DNA from: Massilia sp. erpn
Lineage (GTDB): Bacteria; Pseudomonadota; Gammaproteobacteria; Burkholderiales; Burkholderiaceae_D
Reading direction: 5' to 3'
Length of the DNA: 64,000 nucleotides
NCBI RefSeq assembly: GCF_024400215.1
Contig: NZ_CP053748.1
Location: 2,418,001-2,482,000 of the forward strand
Position numbers and translations under genes: made by a program. Below are positions 26,156 to 34,243 of the stretch, piece after piece. Positions within the stretch are counted from its first letter, which is position 1. Every line of letters starts with the position of its first letter. Under the pieces are notes generated by a model. That model worked only from the letters and a program-made list of their open reading frames with translations. It searched no databases and had not been told where the DNA came from.

Positions 26156-27633
26156 GCGAGGCCGTGCCCGCCACGGACTGGCCGACCGGCCCTGTGCTGG
26201 CGCGCGATTTTGCCGAATGGCGGGAGGCGGCGCGCCGCCTGATCGTGCGCCGCGTGCCGCCTGAATCCATACAATGGATGCAGCATGCCGGCGATGCCGA
26301 TCTGCTGAGTAATGTTCTCGGTGACGCGGCCGCCGCAACCAATGATGCCGGCGCGGAAAGCGCGCCGCATGCCGCGCTGGCTTTGCGCATACCGCGCGGG
26401 CTGATGGACATGCTGGAGTGCGCCGCCTGCTTCCGCGCGGCCGACCGCTGGGCTTTTCTCTACCGCGTGCTGTGGCGCTGGCAGCGCGGCGAACAGGAGG
26501 TATTGTCGATGGCCGACGACGATGGCGCGCGCTTGCAAGCCATGGCAAAGGCCGTGCGCCGCGAAGAGCATGATATGCACGCCTACCTGCGCTTCCGCGA
26601 ACGCCCCGAAGAGAAAGGTGCGCCGCGTTTCATCGGCTGGTTCGAACCCGCGCACGATGTTCTGCCTCAGGTCGCGCAGCACTTTGTGCGCCGCATGGGA
26701 CGCATCAGCTGGATGATCGCCACGCCCGATGCCACGGTGCTGTGGGACGGCGCGCAACTGCACTACACCGCAGCGCTGTTGCGTGGTCCCGCCGACATCG
26801 AGGACGAAGGTGAAGCGCTATGGCTGACTTACTACCGCAGCATCTTCAATCCGGCGCGCCTGAATGCGGACCTGATGCACAGCCATATCACCACCCGCTT
26901 CTGGAAACACTTGCCGGAGGCGGCCATGGTGCCGGAGATGGTCACGCAAGCCGCCGCCGGTGCGCGCAGCACGGGCCAGAGCAAGGCGGTTGGCCGCCGC
27001 AGCGGCACGACGATTCCGATCAGCGCGGAACTGGCGCAGCCCGCACGGGAACAGCCGCGCACCCTGGATGAGTGCCGCCGCTGCGAGCTGTGGCAGCACG
27101 CCACGCAGGCCGTGGCGGGACAAGGTCCGCGCCACGCCAAAATCATGCTGGTGGGCGAGCAGCCCGGCGATCAGGAAGACCTGGCCGGCAAGCCTTTCGT
27201 CGGCCCGGCCGGCGAGGTGCTGTCAGGCGCCATGAAACAGGCTGGCATGGACCGGCGCGAGGTCTACATCACCAGCGCGGTCAAGCATTTCAAATGGGAG
27301 TTGCGCGGCAAGCGCCGCCTGCATAAGACGCCTGCCCAGCGCGAAGTTCTCGCCTGTCACTACTGGCTGGAAGAGGAGTTGGCACAGGTCGGCCCTGCCG
27401 TAGTGGTCGCGCTGGGCAGCACCGCGCTCAAATCGATCCTGCAGGATGGCCGTGTCAACCTGAAGGATTTCTTGCACCAGCCGGTGTGGCACGACGAGCG
27501 CTGGGTCATCGCCACCTACCATCCTGCTTACGCGCTGCGCGTGCCGGATGCGCAGGCGAGGGAGCTGGCGCTGTCCGCCATTATTGCCGCCTTGCGCACC
27601 GCGCAACGCCTGGCACGGGGCGGCATGGATTAA
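26152..27633 (+). CDS. udgX: DUF4130-like/UdgX fusion, uracil-DNA glycosylase family protein
   Basis: Two-domain protein of 493 residues. The N-terminal part (about 1-245) resembles the DNA-metabolism partner domain of this radical SAM family, ending in a FNPARLNADLM segment near the domain boundary. The C-terminal part (about 300-490) is a family-4-like uracil-DNA glycosylase of UdgX type. Motif A is GEQPGDQED (335-343), the UdgX-specific R-loop is KRRLHKTP with His391 at the position that forms a covalent link to uracil-DNA in studied UdgX, and the last motif is HPAYALR (457-463). Cysteines near 303-306 could be iron-sulfur ligands. It is translationally coupled to the radical SAM gene. Confidence 0.88.
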   Translation: MSEAVPATDWPTGPVLARDFAEWREAARRLIVRRVPPESIQWMQHAGDADLLSNVLGDAAAATNDAGAESAPHAALALRIPRGLMDMLECAACFRAADRWAFLYRVLWRWQRGEQEVLSMADDDGARLQAMAKAVRREEHDMHAYLRFRERPEEKGAPRFIGWFEPAHDVLPQVAQHFVRRMGRISWMIATPDATVLWDGAQLHYTAALLRGPADIEDEGEALWLTYYRSIFNPARLNADLMHSHITTRFWKHLPEAAMVPEMVTQAAAGARSTGQSKAVGRRSGTTIPISAELAQPAREQPRTLDECRRCELWQHATQAVAGQGPRHAKIMLVGEQPGDQEDLAGKPFVGPAGEVLSGAMKQAGMDRREVYITSAVKHFKWELRGKRRLHKTPAQREVLACHYWLEEELAQVGPAVVVALGSTALKSILQDGRVNLKDFLHQPVWHDERWVIATYHPAYALRVPDAQARELALSAIIAALRTAQRLARGGMD

Positions 27634-28247
27634 GGGGCGATGGTGGCGATCTGCCTGTCCTGCCAGCGTGTCAGCAGGAGCAGGGCAGCAATGCTGCCGA
27701 TCAGGGCGGTGAACATATCCGATTGCGCGTCCCATGGATCGCCTTGCGTGCCGAGGAATTCATCCGCGCCCTGGCCCATGGCGACCGCCGCGCCCCACTC
27801 GATCAGCTCATACGTGGCGCTGATCGCCAGAACAATGCACACCACCACAAAGGCCAGCATCTTGCGGCCCGCGATATGCCGCCCGCGCAACAGGATCTCG
27901 CGCGCCACCAGGGCCGGCACGAAGCCCTGAAAGAAGTGGCCGATCTTGTCGTAAGGATTGCGGCCCAGTCCCAGCCACTGCTGCAGATCGAAGCCGAAAG
28001 GCACGCGTGCATAGGTGTAGGCGCCGCCCACCATCAGCACGATCGCGTGCAGCAGGATCAGCACATACAGCAGATCAGTCAGCGGAAAGCGGCGGTAGGT
28101 CGCCAGCATCAGCGGGAAGGCAATGAGGACGGGCGCTACTTCCATCAGCCAGGTGGCGCGGTCATACGGCGCCAAGCCGGACCAGGCCAGCACTGCAAAC
28201 ATGGCTGCCGTCAGCAGCAGATGAAGCCGGGAAGAGGATGTATTCAT
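27630..28247 (-). CDS. DUF2238 (YjdF-like) membrane protein
   Basis: Integral membrane protein of 205 residues with about six helices. It carries family-typical blocks YTYARVPFGFDLQQWLG, then RNPYDKIGHFFQGFVPALVA (conserved D-K-GH), YELIEWGAAV and a DPWDAQSDM segment, which resemble E. coli YjdF. The start at 28247 is chosen over 28286 because the longer form adds a charged, family-unlike tail. The end overlaps the UdgX gene by 4 bp in convergent orientation. Function is unknown. Confidence 0.82.
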   Translation of the reverse strand: MNTSSSRLHLLLTAAMFAVLAWSGLAPYDRATWLMEVAPVLIAFPLMLATYRRFPLTDLLYVLILLHAIVLMVGGAYTYARVPFGFDLQQWLGLGRNPYDKIGHFFQGFVPALVAREILLRGRHIAGRKMLAFVVVCIVLAISATYELIEWGAAVAMGQGADEFLGTQGDPWDAQSDMFTALIGSIAALLLLTRWQDRQIATIAP

Positions 28248-28357
28248 GCGCGTTCCGCCGAATCGAAAAGCGCATATTAATATCAAAATGAATTCGTTTT
28301 CAATACGTTAAGCCAGGCCTAGACTGGAATCTCCAGTAACCCCCGCATCGCACAATC

Positions 28358-29245
28358 ATGTCAGCCGTTCTTTTTGAAGACCTTAGCGTTGATTCGGATT
28401 TCGAGATCCATATCCTGGAGGCTCCTCTGGGTGCGGAAATTACAGGCCTCGATTTGTCCCAGCCGATCAGCGATACGGACTTCTTGCGGATTCATGCCAC
28501 CCACCTGGACCATCACCTGCTGGTGTTCCGGGGGCAGCGTATCACGCCGCAGCACCAGATCGATTTCAGCCGCCGTTTTGGCCAGCTGCAGATCCACGTG
28601 CTGCGGAACTTCCAGTTGTCGGGGCATCCGGAAGTTCTGGTGGTATCGAATGTCCTGAAGGACGGCAAACCGGCGGGATTGGGCGATGCGGGTGTGTTCT
28701 GGCACTCGGATCTGTCGTACAAGGAGAAACCCAGCCTGGGTTCCTTATTGCATGCGCAGGAGCTGCCATCGAAAGGAGGTGACACACTATTCGCCAATAT
28801 GCATCTGGCATACGACACCCTGCCTGTCGCGTTGCGCCGTGCCGTGCAGGGTGCGCGGGCCGAACATAGTTATCTGGCGCGTTATGAGGAGCTGCGCCGT
28901 CACAGTCCCTGGCGGCCGGCGCTCACGCCGGAGCAGATTCACGAAGTCCTACCCGTAAGCCATCCTGTGGTGCGCGTGCATCCCGAAACGGGACGCCGCG
29001 CACTTTTTATCAGCGAACATTTCACCACCCGCATTCTCGGCCTGCCCGAGGATGAAAGCCGCGAACTGCTGCAGGAGCTGTTTGCCCACAGCGTCAAGCC
29101 CGAACACATTTACCGCCACCGCTGGCAGCCGCATGACCTGCTGTTCTGGGACAACCGCTCGCTGATGCATCTGGCGACCGGCTGCCCGCCCGAGCAGCGC
29201 CGCACCCTGTACCGCACCACCATTGAAGGCGACCGCCCTTATTGA
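28358..29245 (+). CDS. TauD/TfdA-family 2-oxoglutarate-dependent dioxygenase
   Basis: Non-heme iron oxygenase of 295 residues. The iron-binding facial triad is visible as HSD in FWHSDLSYKEKP (near 115-126) and a distal His in DNRSLMHLATG (near 265-275), followed by the 2-oxoglutarate-binding arginine in RRTLYRTTI. TauD enzymes release sulfite from taurine, and relatives act on alkyl sulfates or other acids. The three SsuABC/TauABC-type importer genes directly downstream make a sulfonate or sulfate ester the likely substrate, but no residue here fixes it. Confidence 0.85.
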   Translation: MSAVLFEDLSVDSDFEIHILEAPLGAEITGLDLSQPISDTDFLRIHATHLDHHLLVFRGQRITPQHQIDFSRRFGQLQIHVLRNFQLSGHPEVLVVSNVLKDGKPAGLGDAGVFWHSDLSYKEKPSLGSLLHAQELPSKGGDTLFANMHLAYDTLPVALRRAVQGARAEHSYLARYEELRRHSPWRPALTPEQIHEVLPVSHPVVRVHPETGRRALFISEHFTTRILGLPEDESRELLQELFAHSVKPEHIYRHRWQPHDLLFWDNRSLMHLATGCPPEQRRTLYRTTIEGDRPY

Positions 29246-29258
29246 TTCTGGAGACTGC

Positions 29259-30263
29259 ATGAAGAAGATCCTGCTGCGTACCACGCTGGCCGCCCTCGGC
29301 TTTGCTCTCGCCGCGAATGCGGCGCAGGCTGAAGGACGCATCCGCATCGCCGAACAGTACGGCATCGTGTATCTGCTGCTGAACGTGGTGCAGGACCAGA
29401 AGCTGATCGAGAAGCACGGCAAGCGCGCCGGGGTGGACGTCAAGGTGGAATGGACCCAGCTTTCCGGCGGTGCCGCCGCCAACGATGCGCTGCTGTCCGG
29501 CGCTATCGATATCGTCGGCGCGGGCGTGGGGCCGCTGCTGACGGTATGGGACCGCACCAATGGCCGCCAGAACGTGCGCGGCGTGGCGGCGCTGGGCAGT
29601 TTCCCCTACTACCTGATCAGCAATAACCCCAAGGTCAAAACGATTGCCGATTTCACCGACAAGGACCGCATCGGCCTGCCCGCCGCCGTGGTGTCGGTAC
29701 AGGCGCGCATCCTGCAGATGGCGGCCGCCAAGCAGTGGGGCGACAAGGAATATGCGCGCCTGGACAAGATCACGCAAACCCTGCCCCATCCCGATGCGAC
29801 GGCGGCCATCATTGCAGGAAGTACGGAAATCACAGGCCACTTCGCCACGCCGCCTTATCAGGAACAGGAGCTGGCGCAGAATCCGAATGCCCGCATCGTA
29901 CTGAAATCCTACGATGTACAGGGCGGCCCGACTTCTTCGACGGTCTTGTACGCCACTGAAAAATACCGCAGCGAGAATCCCAAGACTTACCGCGCCTTCA
30001 CGGCGGCGCTGGCCGAAGCGGCCGAGTATGTGAACAGGAATCCGGAAGGCGCAGCCGATATCTACCAGCGCGCCAACAAGACAAAGATTGACCGCGACCT
30101 GCTGCTGAAGATCATCCGCAATCCCGAAGTGCAGTTCCGCATCGCACCGCAGAACACCTTTGTGCTGGCGCAGTTCATGCATCGCGTTGGCGTGATCAAG
30201 AACCAGCCGGCCAGCTGGAAGGATTACTTCTTCGACGATCCCCTGATCGGGCAGGGCGGCTGA
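29259..30263 (+). CDS. ABC transporter periplasmic substrate-binding protein (SsuA/TauA-like)
   Basis: Periplasmic binding protein of 334 residues of the NMT1/SsuA type, with a clear signal peptide (MKKILLRTTLAALGFALAAN, cleaved after AQA). The first mature segment, RIRIAEQYGIVYLLLNVVQD, corresponds to the ligand-pocket start of sulfonate and nitrate binding proteins. It begins 13 bp after the dioxygenase stop and ends 1 bp before the ATPase ATG, so all four genes form one operon. Ligand unknown; an organosulfur compound is inferred. Confidence 0.85.
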   Translation: MKKILLRTTLAALGFALAANAAQAEGRIRIAEQYGIVYLLLNVVQDQKLIEKHGKRAGVDVKVEWTQLSGGAAANDALLSGAIDIVGAGVGPLLTVWDRTNGRQNVRGVAALGSFPYYLISNNPKVKTIADFTDKDRIGLPAAVVSVQARILQMAAAKQWGDKEYARLDKITQTLPHPDATAAIIAGSTEITGHFATPPYQEQELAQNPNARIVLKSYDVQGGPTSSTVLYATEKYRSENPKTYRAFTAALAEAAEYVNRNPEGAADIYQRANKTKIDRDLLLKIIRNPEVQFRIAPQNTFVLAQFMHRVGVIKNQPASWKDYFFDDPLIGQGG

Positions 30264-30264
30264 G

Positions 30265-31155
30265 ATGGCAGCGCAAGCCCTGCATCTGGTGCCGCCATCC
30301 AGCATCGCCGAGCCGCTGCTGCGGGCGCGCAATGTGACACTGGAATACCGCAGCGAAGGCCGCGTGCTGCGGGCTACCGACAGCGTCAGCTTCGAAATAT
30401 ATGGCGGCGACCGCTTTGTGCTGCTTGGGCCTTCCGGCTGCGGCAAATCCTCGCTGCTGAAGGCAGCAGGCGGCTTTGTGGCGCCGGCCGCAGGCAGCAT
30501 CAGCGTCGGCGGCCAGGTGGTGCGCGGACCGGGGCCGCAGCGCATGGCCGTGTTCCAGGAATTCGACCAGTTGCCGCCGTGGAAGACGGTGAAGCAGAAC
30601 GTGATGTTCCCCTTGCTGGCTTCGGGCTGCGCCAAGCGCCACGAAGCCGAGGAACGCGCCCTGCACTGGATCGCCAAGGTGGGCCTGGACGGCTTTGCCG
30701 ATGCCTATCCGCACACGTTGTCCGGCGGCATGAAGCAGCGCGTGGCGATTGCGCGCGCCCTGGCCATGGAGCCGGAAGTGCTGCTGATGGACGAGCCCTT
30801 CGCAGCCCTCGACGCGCTGACCCGGCGCAAGATGCAGGAAGAGCTGGGCCGCTTGTGGGAAGAGGCGCGCTTCACGCTGCTCTTTGTCACCCATTCGATC
30901 GAGGAGGCGCTGGTGGTGGGCAACCGCATCCTGCTGCTGTCGCCGCATCCGGGCCGGGTGCGGGCCGAGATCAACAGCCACCAGTTTGATTTGAACAGCG
31001 CGGGCAGCGCCGAATTCCAGGCCGCCAGCCAGCGCATCCACAAGCTCCTGTTTGGCGCCGATGCCGCTGCCCATGAAGCAGCGCCGCCTCCGGCTGCGCA
31101 AGGCGCGGCGCGTACCCCGGCTACCACCGCTTCCGAGACTGCGAGGCAGGCATGA
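30265..31155 (+). CDS. ABC transporter ATP-binding protein (SsuB/TauB-like)
   Basis: Cytoplasmic ATPase of 296 residues. Walker A GPSGCGKSS lies near 55-63, the Q-loop in FQEFDQLPPW near 95-104, the signature LSGGMKQRVAIARAL near 152-166, Walker B VLLMDEPFAALDAL near 172-185, and the switch His in LFVTHSIEEA near 209. A tail of about 50 residues rich in Ala/Pro/Thr extends beyond the usual 250 residues of the family. The stop overlaps the permease ATG. Confidence 0.92.
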   Translation: MAAQALHLVPPSSIAEPLLRARNVTLEYRSEGRVLRATDSVSFEIYGGDRFVLLGPSGCGKSSLLKAAGGFVAPAAGSISVGGQVVRGPGPQRMAVFQEFDQLPPWKTVKQNVMFPLLASGCAKRHEAEERALHWIAKVGLDGFADAYPHTLSGGMKQRVAIARALAMEPEVLLMDEPFAALDALTRRKMQEELGRLWEEARFTLLFVTHSIEEALVVGNRILLLSPHPGRVRAEINSHQFDLNSAGSAEFQAASQRIHKLLFGADAAAHEAAPPPAAQGAARTPATTASETARQA

Positions 31156-32117
31156 GCGCCCCATTATTCGACCCGCCGATCCGTCCCGAGCTGGAATATC
31201 CTCTTGTTTTGCCATGGCTGGTGCAGCTGCCAGGCCGCCCGCAAGAGGCTGCGTCGTCCGCGCCGGAACCAAAGCCAGAGGTGGAAGCCGCGGCGGCGAA
31301 CCGCACATGGCGGCGCAGCGGCAGCGACGTGTTGCAATGGGCCGGACGCCAGGCCTGGCTGCGCAAAGGCTTGCTGCTGCTGCTGCTGGCGCTGGCCCTC
31401 GTCTGGGAACTGGGCGCGCGCTGGCAGAACAACGATCTGATGCTGCCCAGCTTTCTGCAAACCGCGCATGCCTTTGCTGGCGGACTTGCCTCCGGCGAGC
31501 TGCTGGCTAAAGTCAGCGTGTCGCTGGCGGCCCTGCTGAAAGGCTATCTGGCGGGCGTACTGGCCGCCTTCCTGCTGACGGCGCTGGCCGTGTCCACCCG
31601 CTTCGGCCGCGACCTGCTGGAAACCCTGGTCGCAATGTTCAATCCCCTGCCCGCCATCGCCCTGCTGCCGTTGGCCATGCTGTGGCTGGGGCTGGGCCAG
31701 GCCAGCCTGTCCTTTGTGCTGATCCACGCCGTGCTTTGGCCGCTGGCGCTGGCCACCGGCAGCGGCTTCCAGAGCGTGCCGGAAACCCTGCGTATGGCGG
31801 GCCGTAATTATGGCTTGCGCGGTCTTCCCTTTGTGGTGCAGATTCTGATTCCGGCCGCCGCGCCGAGCATCCTGTCCGGCCTGAAAATCAGCTGGGCCTT
31901 TGCCTGGCGCACCCTGATCGCGGCGGAGCTGATCTTCGGCGCGTCGGCGGGGCAGGGCGGCTTGGGCTGGTATATCTTCCAGAACCGCAACGAGCTGTAT
32001 ACCGACAAGGTGTTCGCCGGACTGGCCGCCGTCATCCTGATTGGCCTGCTGGCCGAGAACCTCGTCTTCGCCACGCTGGAGCGCGTCACCGTGCGGCGCT
32101 GGGGCATGCAGCGCTAG
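31152..32117 (+). CDS. ABC transporter permease (SsuC/TauC-like) with N-terminal extension
   Basis: Inner-membrane permease of 321 residues. The C-terminal 250 residues are a standard binding-protein-dependent permease domain with six helices and the EAA-type loop (FQSVPETLRMAGRNYGLRG, near 198-216). About 70 residues precede the first helix: a hydrophilic Pro/Glu/Ala-rich cytosolic segment not found in typical SsuC. The start is fixed by the 4-bp overlap with the ATPase gene, so the extension is probably real. Confidence 0.88.
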   Translation: MSAPLFDPPIRPELEYPLVLPWLVQLPGRPQEAASSAPEPKPEVEAAAANRTWRRSGSDVLQWAGRQAWLRKGLLLLLLALALVWELGARWQNNDLMLPSFLQTAHAFAGGLASGELLAKVSVSLAALLKGYLAGVLAAFLLTALAVSTRFGRDLLETLVAMFNPLPAIALLPLAMLWLGLGQASLSFVLIHAVLWPLALATGSGFQSVPETLRMAGRNYGLRGLPFVVQILIPAAAPSILSGLKISWAFAWRTLIAAELIFGASAGQGGLGWYIFQNRNELYTDKVFAGLAAVILIGLLAENLVFATLERVTVRRWGMQR

Positions 32118-32132
32118 CCCATCCCCGATAGC

Positions 32133-32148
32133 TGGCGCGCTTCTTGCT
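32133..32148 (+). promoter_or_regulatory. Sigma-54-like promoter before nasT
   Basis: TGGCGCGCTTCTTGCT has GG and GC doublets exactly 12 bp apart, as in TGGCAC-N5-TTGCW, with one mismatch at the fourth-to-sixth bases. Its predicted start (about 32159) lies one base before the nasT ATG, leaving almost no leader, which lowers confidence. Confidence 0.35.
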
Positions 32149-32159
32149 CAATTCGAAGC

Positions 32160-32759
32160 ATGAGCCGCCATCTACGCATCCTCGTCATCCATCCGCCCGC
32201 CGAAAGCGAGGCTTCGCTGCGCGCGCACGCCCTGCATGCGGGCTTGAAGGAGGCCGGCTACCAGATCATCGCCTCGCTGCCGGCCGACCTGCACCTGCCC
32301 GAACAGATTGCGCGGCTGCAGCCCGATATGATCATCATCGACGCCGAATCGGATGCGCGCGACGTGCTCGAACACATCGTGCTCGCCACGCGCGACGAGC
32401 GCCGCCCCATCGTCATGTTCACCGAAGATGAGGATACGGCGGCCATGGAAGCCGCGCTGGAAGCGGGCGTCAGCGCCTATATCGTGGCCGGCCTGCAGGC
32501 GGAGCGCATCAAGCCGGTGCTGAATGTGGCGCTGGCACGCTTCCGCCATGAGCAGAAGCTGCGCGACGAACTGGAAAGCACCCGGCACAAGCTGGCCGAG
32601 CGCAAGGTGATCGACCGCGCCAAGGGCTTGCTCATGCTGCGCCATGGGCTGAGCGAGGAGCAGGCATACCAGAAGCTGCGCACGCTGGCGATGAACAAGA
32701 ACCTGAAGCTGGCGGAAGTGGCCCAGCGTATTCTCGACGTGGAGGATTTGCTGGGCTGA
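32160..32759 (+). CDS. nasT: ANTAR-domain transcription antiterminator NasT
   Basis: Cytoplasmic RNA-binding antiterminator of 199 residues. The N-terminal pseudo-receiver domain (about 5-125) keeps the fold but lacks a complete acidic phosphorylation pocket. A linking coiled coil (about 125-145) leads to the ANTAR domain (about 143-195: LAERKVIDRAKGLLMLRHGL, then SEEQAYQKLRTLAM and an IL end). In known systems NasS holds NasT inactive until nitrate or nitrite binds NasS. NasT then binds hexaloop RNA hairpins and prevents termination; exactly such hairpins lie at 34112-34164. nasS follows 41 bp downstream. Confidence 0.92.
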   Translation: MSRHLRILVIHPPAESEASLRAHALHAGLKEAGYQIIASLPADLHLPEQIARLQPDMIIIDAESDARDVLEHIVLATRDERRPIVMFTEDEDTAAMEAALEAGVSAYIVAGLQAERIKPVLNVALARFRHEQKLRDELESTRHKLAERKVIDRAKGLLMLRHGLSEEQAYQKLRTLAMNKNLKLAEVAQRILDVEDLLG

Positions 32760-32800
32760 GGCGTGCACGCATTTGGTGCGCCCGCCACGCTGGAATCATT

Positions 32801-33943
32801 ATGCAGAAAATACAAGCAGAGAAAGAGACTGTCCGCATCGGCTTCAATCCGCTCAGCGATTGCGCCTCCGTCGTCATGGCCGCCGTGCTGGGCTTCGACC
32901 GCAAATACGGCATCCGCATCGTGCCGCGCAAGGAATCGTCCTGGTCGGCAGTGCGCGATAAGCTGCTCGGCGGCGAGCTGGATGCGGCCCACGCACTATA
33001 TGGCATGGTGTACGGCACCCAGCTCGGCATCGGATCGCCGCGCAAGGATATGGCGGTGCTGATGAACCTGAACCGCAATGGCCAGGCCATCACCCTGTCG
33101 TCCGCCCTGGCGCGGCAGGGCGCCGTGGATGGCGCCACGCTGGCGCAGCTGATGCGTTCCAGCGCGCGCCGCTTCAGTTTCGCCCAGACCTTCCCCACCG
33201 GCACCCATGCCATGTGGCTCTACTACTGGCTGGCGGCGAACGGCATCCATCCGCAGCGCGATGCGCGCACCATTACCATTCCGCCCGCGCAGATGGTGGC
33301 CAATCTGGCGGGCGGCCATATCGACGGCTTTTGCGCCGGGGAGCCATGGAACCAGCGCGCCATGATGGATGGGGTGGGCGTCACCATCGCCACCAGCCAG
33401 CAGATCTGGCCGAACCATCCGGAGAAGGTGCTGGCCGCCAGCGTCGACTTTGTCCAGGCCAACCCCAATACCTGCCGCGCCATGGTGGCCGCCGTGCTGG
33501 AAGCCAGCCGCTGGATCGACGCCAGCGCCGCCAACCGCATGGCCATGGCCGAAATCATCGCCGCTCCGCACTACGTCAACACCAGCAAGGAGGCGATCTG
33601 CGAGCGCATTCTCGGCCATTACGACAATGGCATGGGCCAGCGCTGGGAAGATGCGAACTGCCTGCACTTCCACCAGGAGGGCGCGGCCAACCTGCCATAT
33701 CTCTCGGACGGCATGTGGTTCATGACCCAGTTCCGCCGCTGGGGCTTGCTCAAGACGGAACCCGATTACCTCGCCGTGGCGCAGTCGGTGCAGCGCCTGG
33801 CGCTCTACCGCGAGGCGGCCGAGATGGCCGAGGTGGCAGCGCCCATGGCCATGCTGCGCTGCTCAACGCTGATGGACGGTACGGTGTGGGACGGCAGCGA
33901 TCCGGCGCGCTACGCGGCCAGTTTCCCTTTGAGCGCCGGCTGA
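32801..33943 (+). CDS. nasS: Nitrate/nitrite sensor protein NasS (NrtA/CmpA-like, cytoplasmic)
   Basis: Protein of 380 residues related to the nitrate-binding proteins NrtA and CmpA but without a signal peptide: the domain begins at once (TVRIGFNPLSDCASVVMA, near 10-27). This marks it as the cytosolic sensor NasS rather than a transporter component. Ligand-pocket blocks FPTGTHAMWLYYWLAANGI (near 130) and HIDGFCAGEPWNQRA (near 173) are conserved. It follows nasT and precedes the nitrate leader region, matching the NasS-NasT pair of other proteobacteria. Confidence 0.9.
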   Translation: MQKIQAEKETVRIGFNPLSDCASVVMAAVLGFDRKYGIRIVPRKESSWSAVRDKLLGGELDAAHALYGMVYGTQLGIGSPRKDMAVLMNLNRNGQAITLSSALARQGAVDGATLAQLMRSSARRFSFAQTFPTGTHAMWLYYWLAANGIHPQRDARTITIPPAQMVANLAGGHIDGFCAGEPWNQRAMMDGVGVTIATSQQIWPNHPEKVLAASVDFVQANPNTCRAMVAAVLEASRWIDASAANRMAMAEIIAAPHYVNTSKEAICERILGHYDNGMGQRWEDANCLHFHQEGAANLPYLSDGMWFMTQFRRWGLLKTEPDYLAVAQSVQRLALYREAAEMAEVAAPMAMLRCSTLMDGTVWDGSDPARYAASFPLSAG

Positions 33944-33971
33944 AGGGCATGCGTGCTCGGCAACGCTGCGC

Positions 33972-33998
33972 TGCACCATTTATGGGCAGGTCTGCACC
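33972..33998 (+). promoter_or_regulatory. Putative NtrC enhancer sites
   Basis: TGCACCATTTATGGGCA (33972-33988) agrees with the NtrC consensus TGCACYAWWWTGGTGCA at 14 of 17 positions, and another half site, TGCACC, starts at 33993, two helical turns downstream. They lie about 90-115 bp upstream of the sigma-54 promoter at 34084, a usual enhancer distance. Confidence 0.5.
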
Positions 33999-34083
33999 GC
34001 GATAAGTCATTCCGGGCGCTGAACGCGCCGCCGCTGTAGCGGAAAAATCGCCGCCTCCCTCTGAAAGCACGTTCGTTCGCTGC

Positions 34084-34099
34084 TGGCACGGCTTTTGCA
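34084..34099 (+). promoter_or_regulatory. Sigma-54 promoter of the nitrate assimilation operon
   Basis: TGGCACGGCTTTTGCA matches the RpoN consensus TGGCACG-N4-TTGCA completely, with GG at 34085-34086 and GC at 34097-34098. Transcription should begin near 34110, directly before the first NasT-type hairpin at 34112. Confidence 0.88.
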
Positions 34100-34111
34100 A
34101 AGAGGTAGGCA

Positions 34112-34164
34112 AGGGTCAATGGCGATCCTCCCCAACATATGCGCCGGTCTAACGAAGGACCGGC
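34112..34164 (+). promoter_or_regulatory. Two-hairpin NasT (ANTAR) RNA target in the operon leader
   Basis: Hairpin 1 is AGGGTC-AATGGC-GATCCT (34112-34129) and hairpin 2 is GCCGGTCT-AACGAA-GGACCGGC (34143-34164). Each has a six-base loop with A at position 1 and G at position 4, the bases recognised by ANTAR proteins, and the two are separated by 13 bases. The intrinsic terminator follows 8 bases later. NasT bound here should let transcription pass into the transporter and reductase genes when nitrate is present. Confidence 0.85.
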
Positions 34165-34172
34165 AGGACAAC

Positions 34173-34225
34173 GGCGTCCGCTTGGCAAGGTTTTTCGACC
34201 TGCTGCGCGGACGCCTTTTTGTTTT
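34173..34225 (+). terminator. Leader (attenuator) terminator before the nitrate operon
   Basis: GGCGTCCGC (34173-34181) pairs with GCGGACGCC (34207-34215), followed by TTTTTGTTTT (34216-34225). It lies in the 5' leader, 19 bp before the transporter ATG, so it acts as the conditional stop that NasT overcomes. Confidence 0.85.
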
Positions 34226-34243
34226 CTGAACAGGGATAAAAAA

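Noticed and set aside
28262..28310. AT-rich imperfect palindrome around GAATTC between the YjdF-like and dioxygenase genes as a Fur box
   Set aside because: Arms match poorly to the Fur consensus and neither neighbour is an iron gene; probably promoter AT content.
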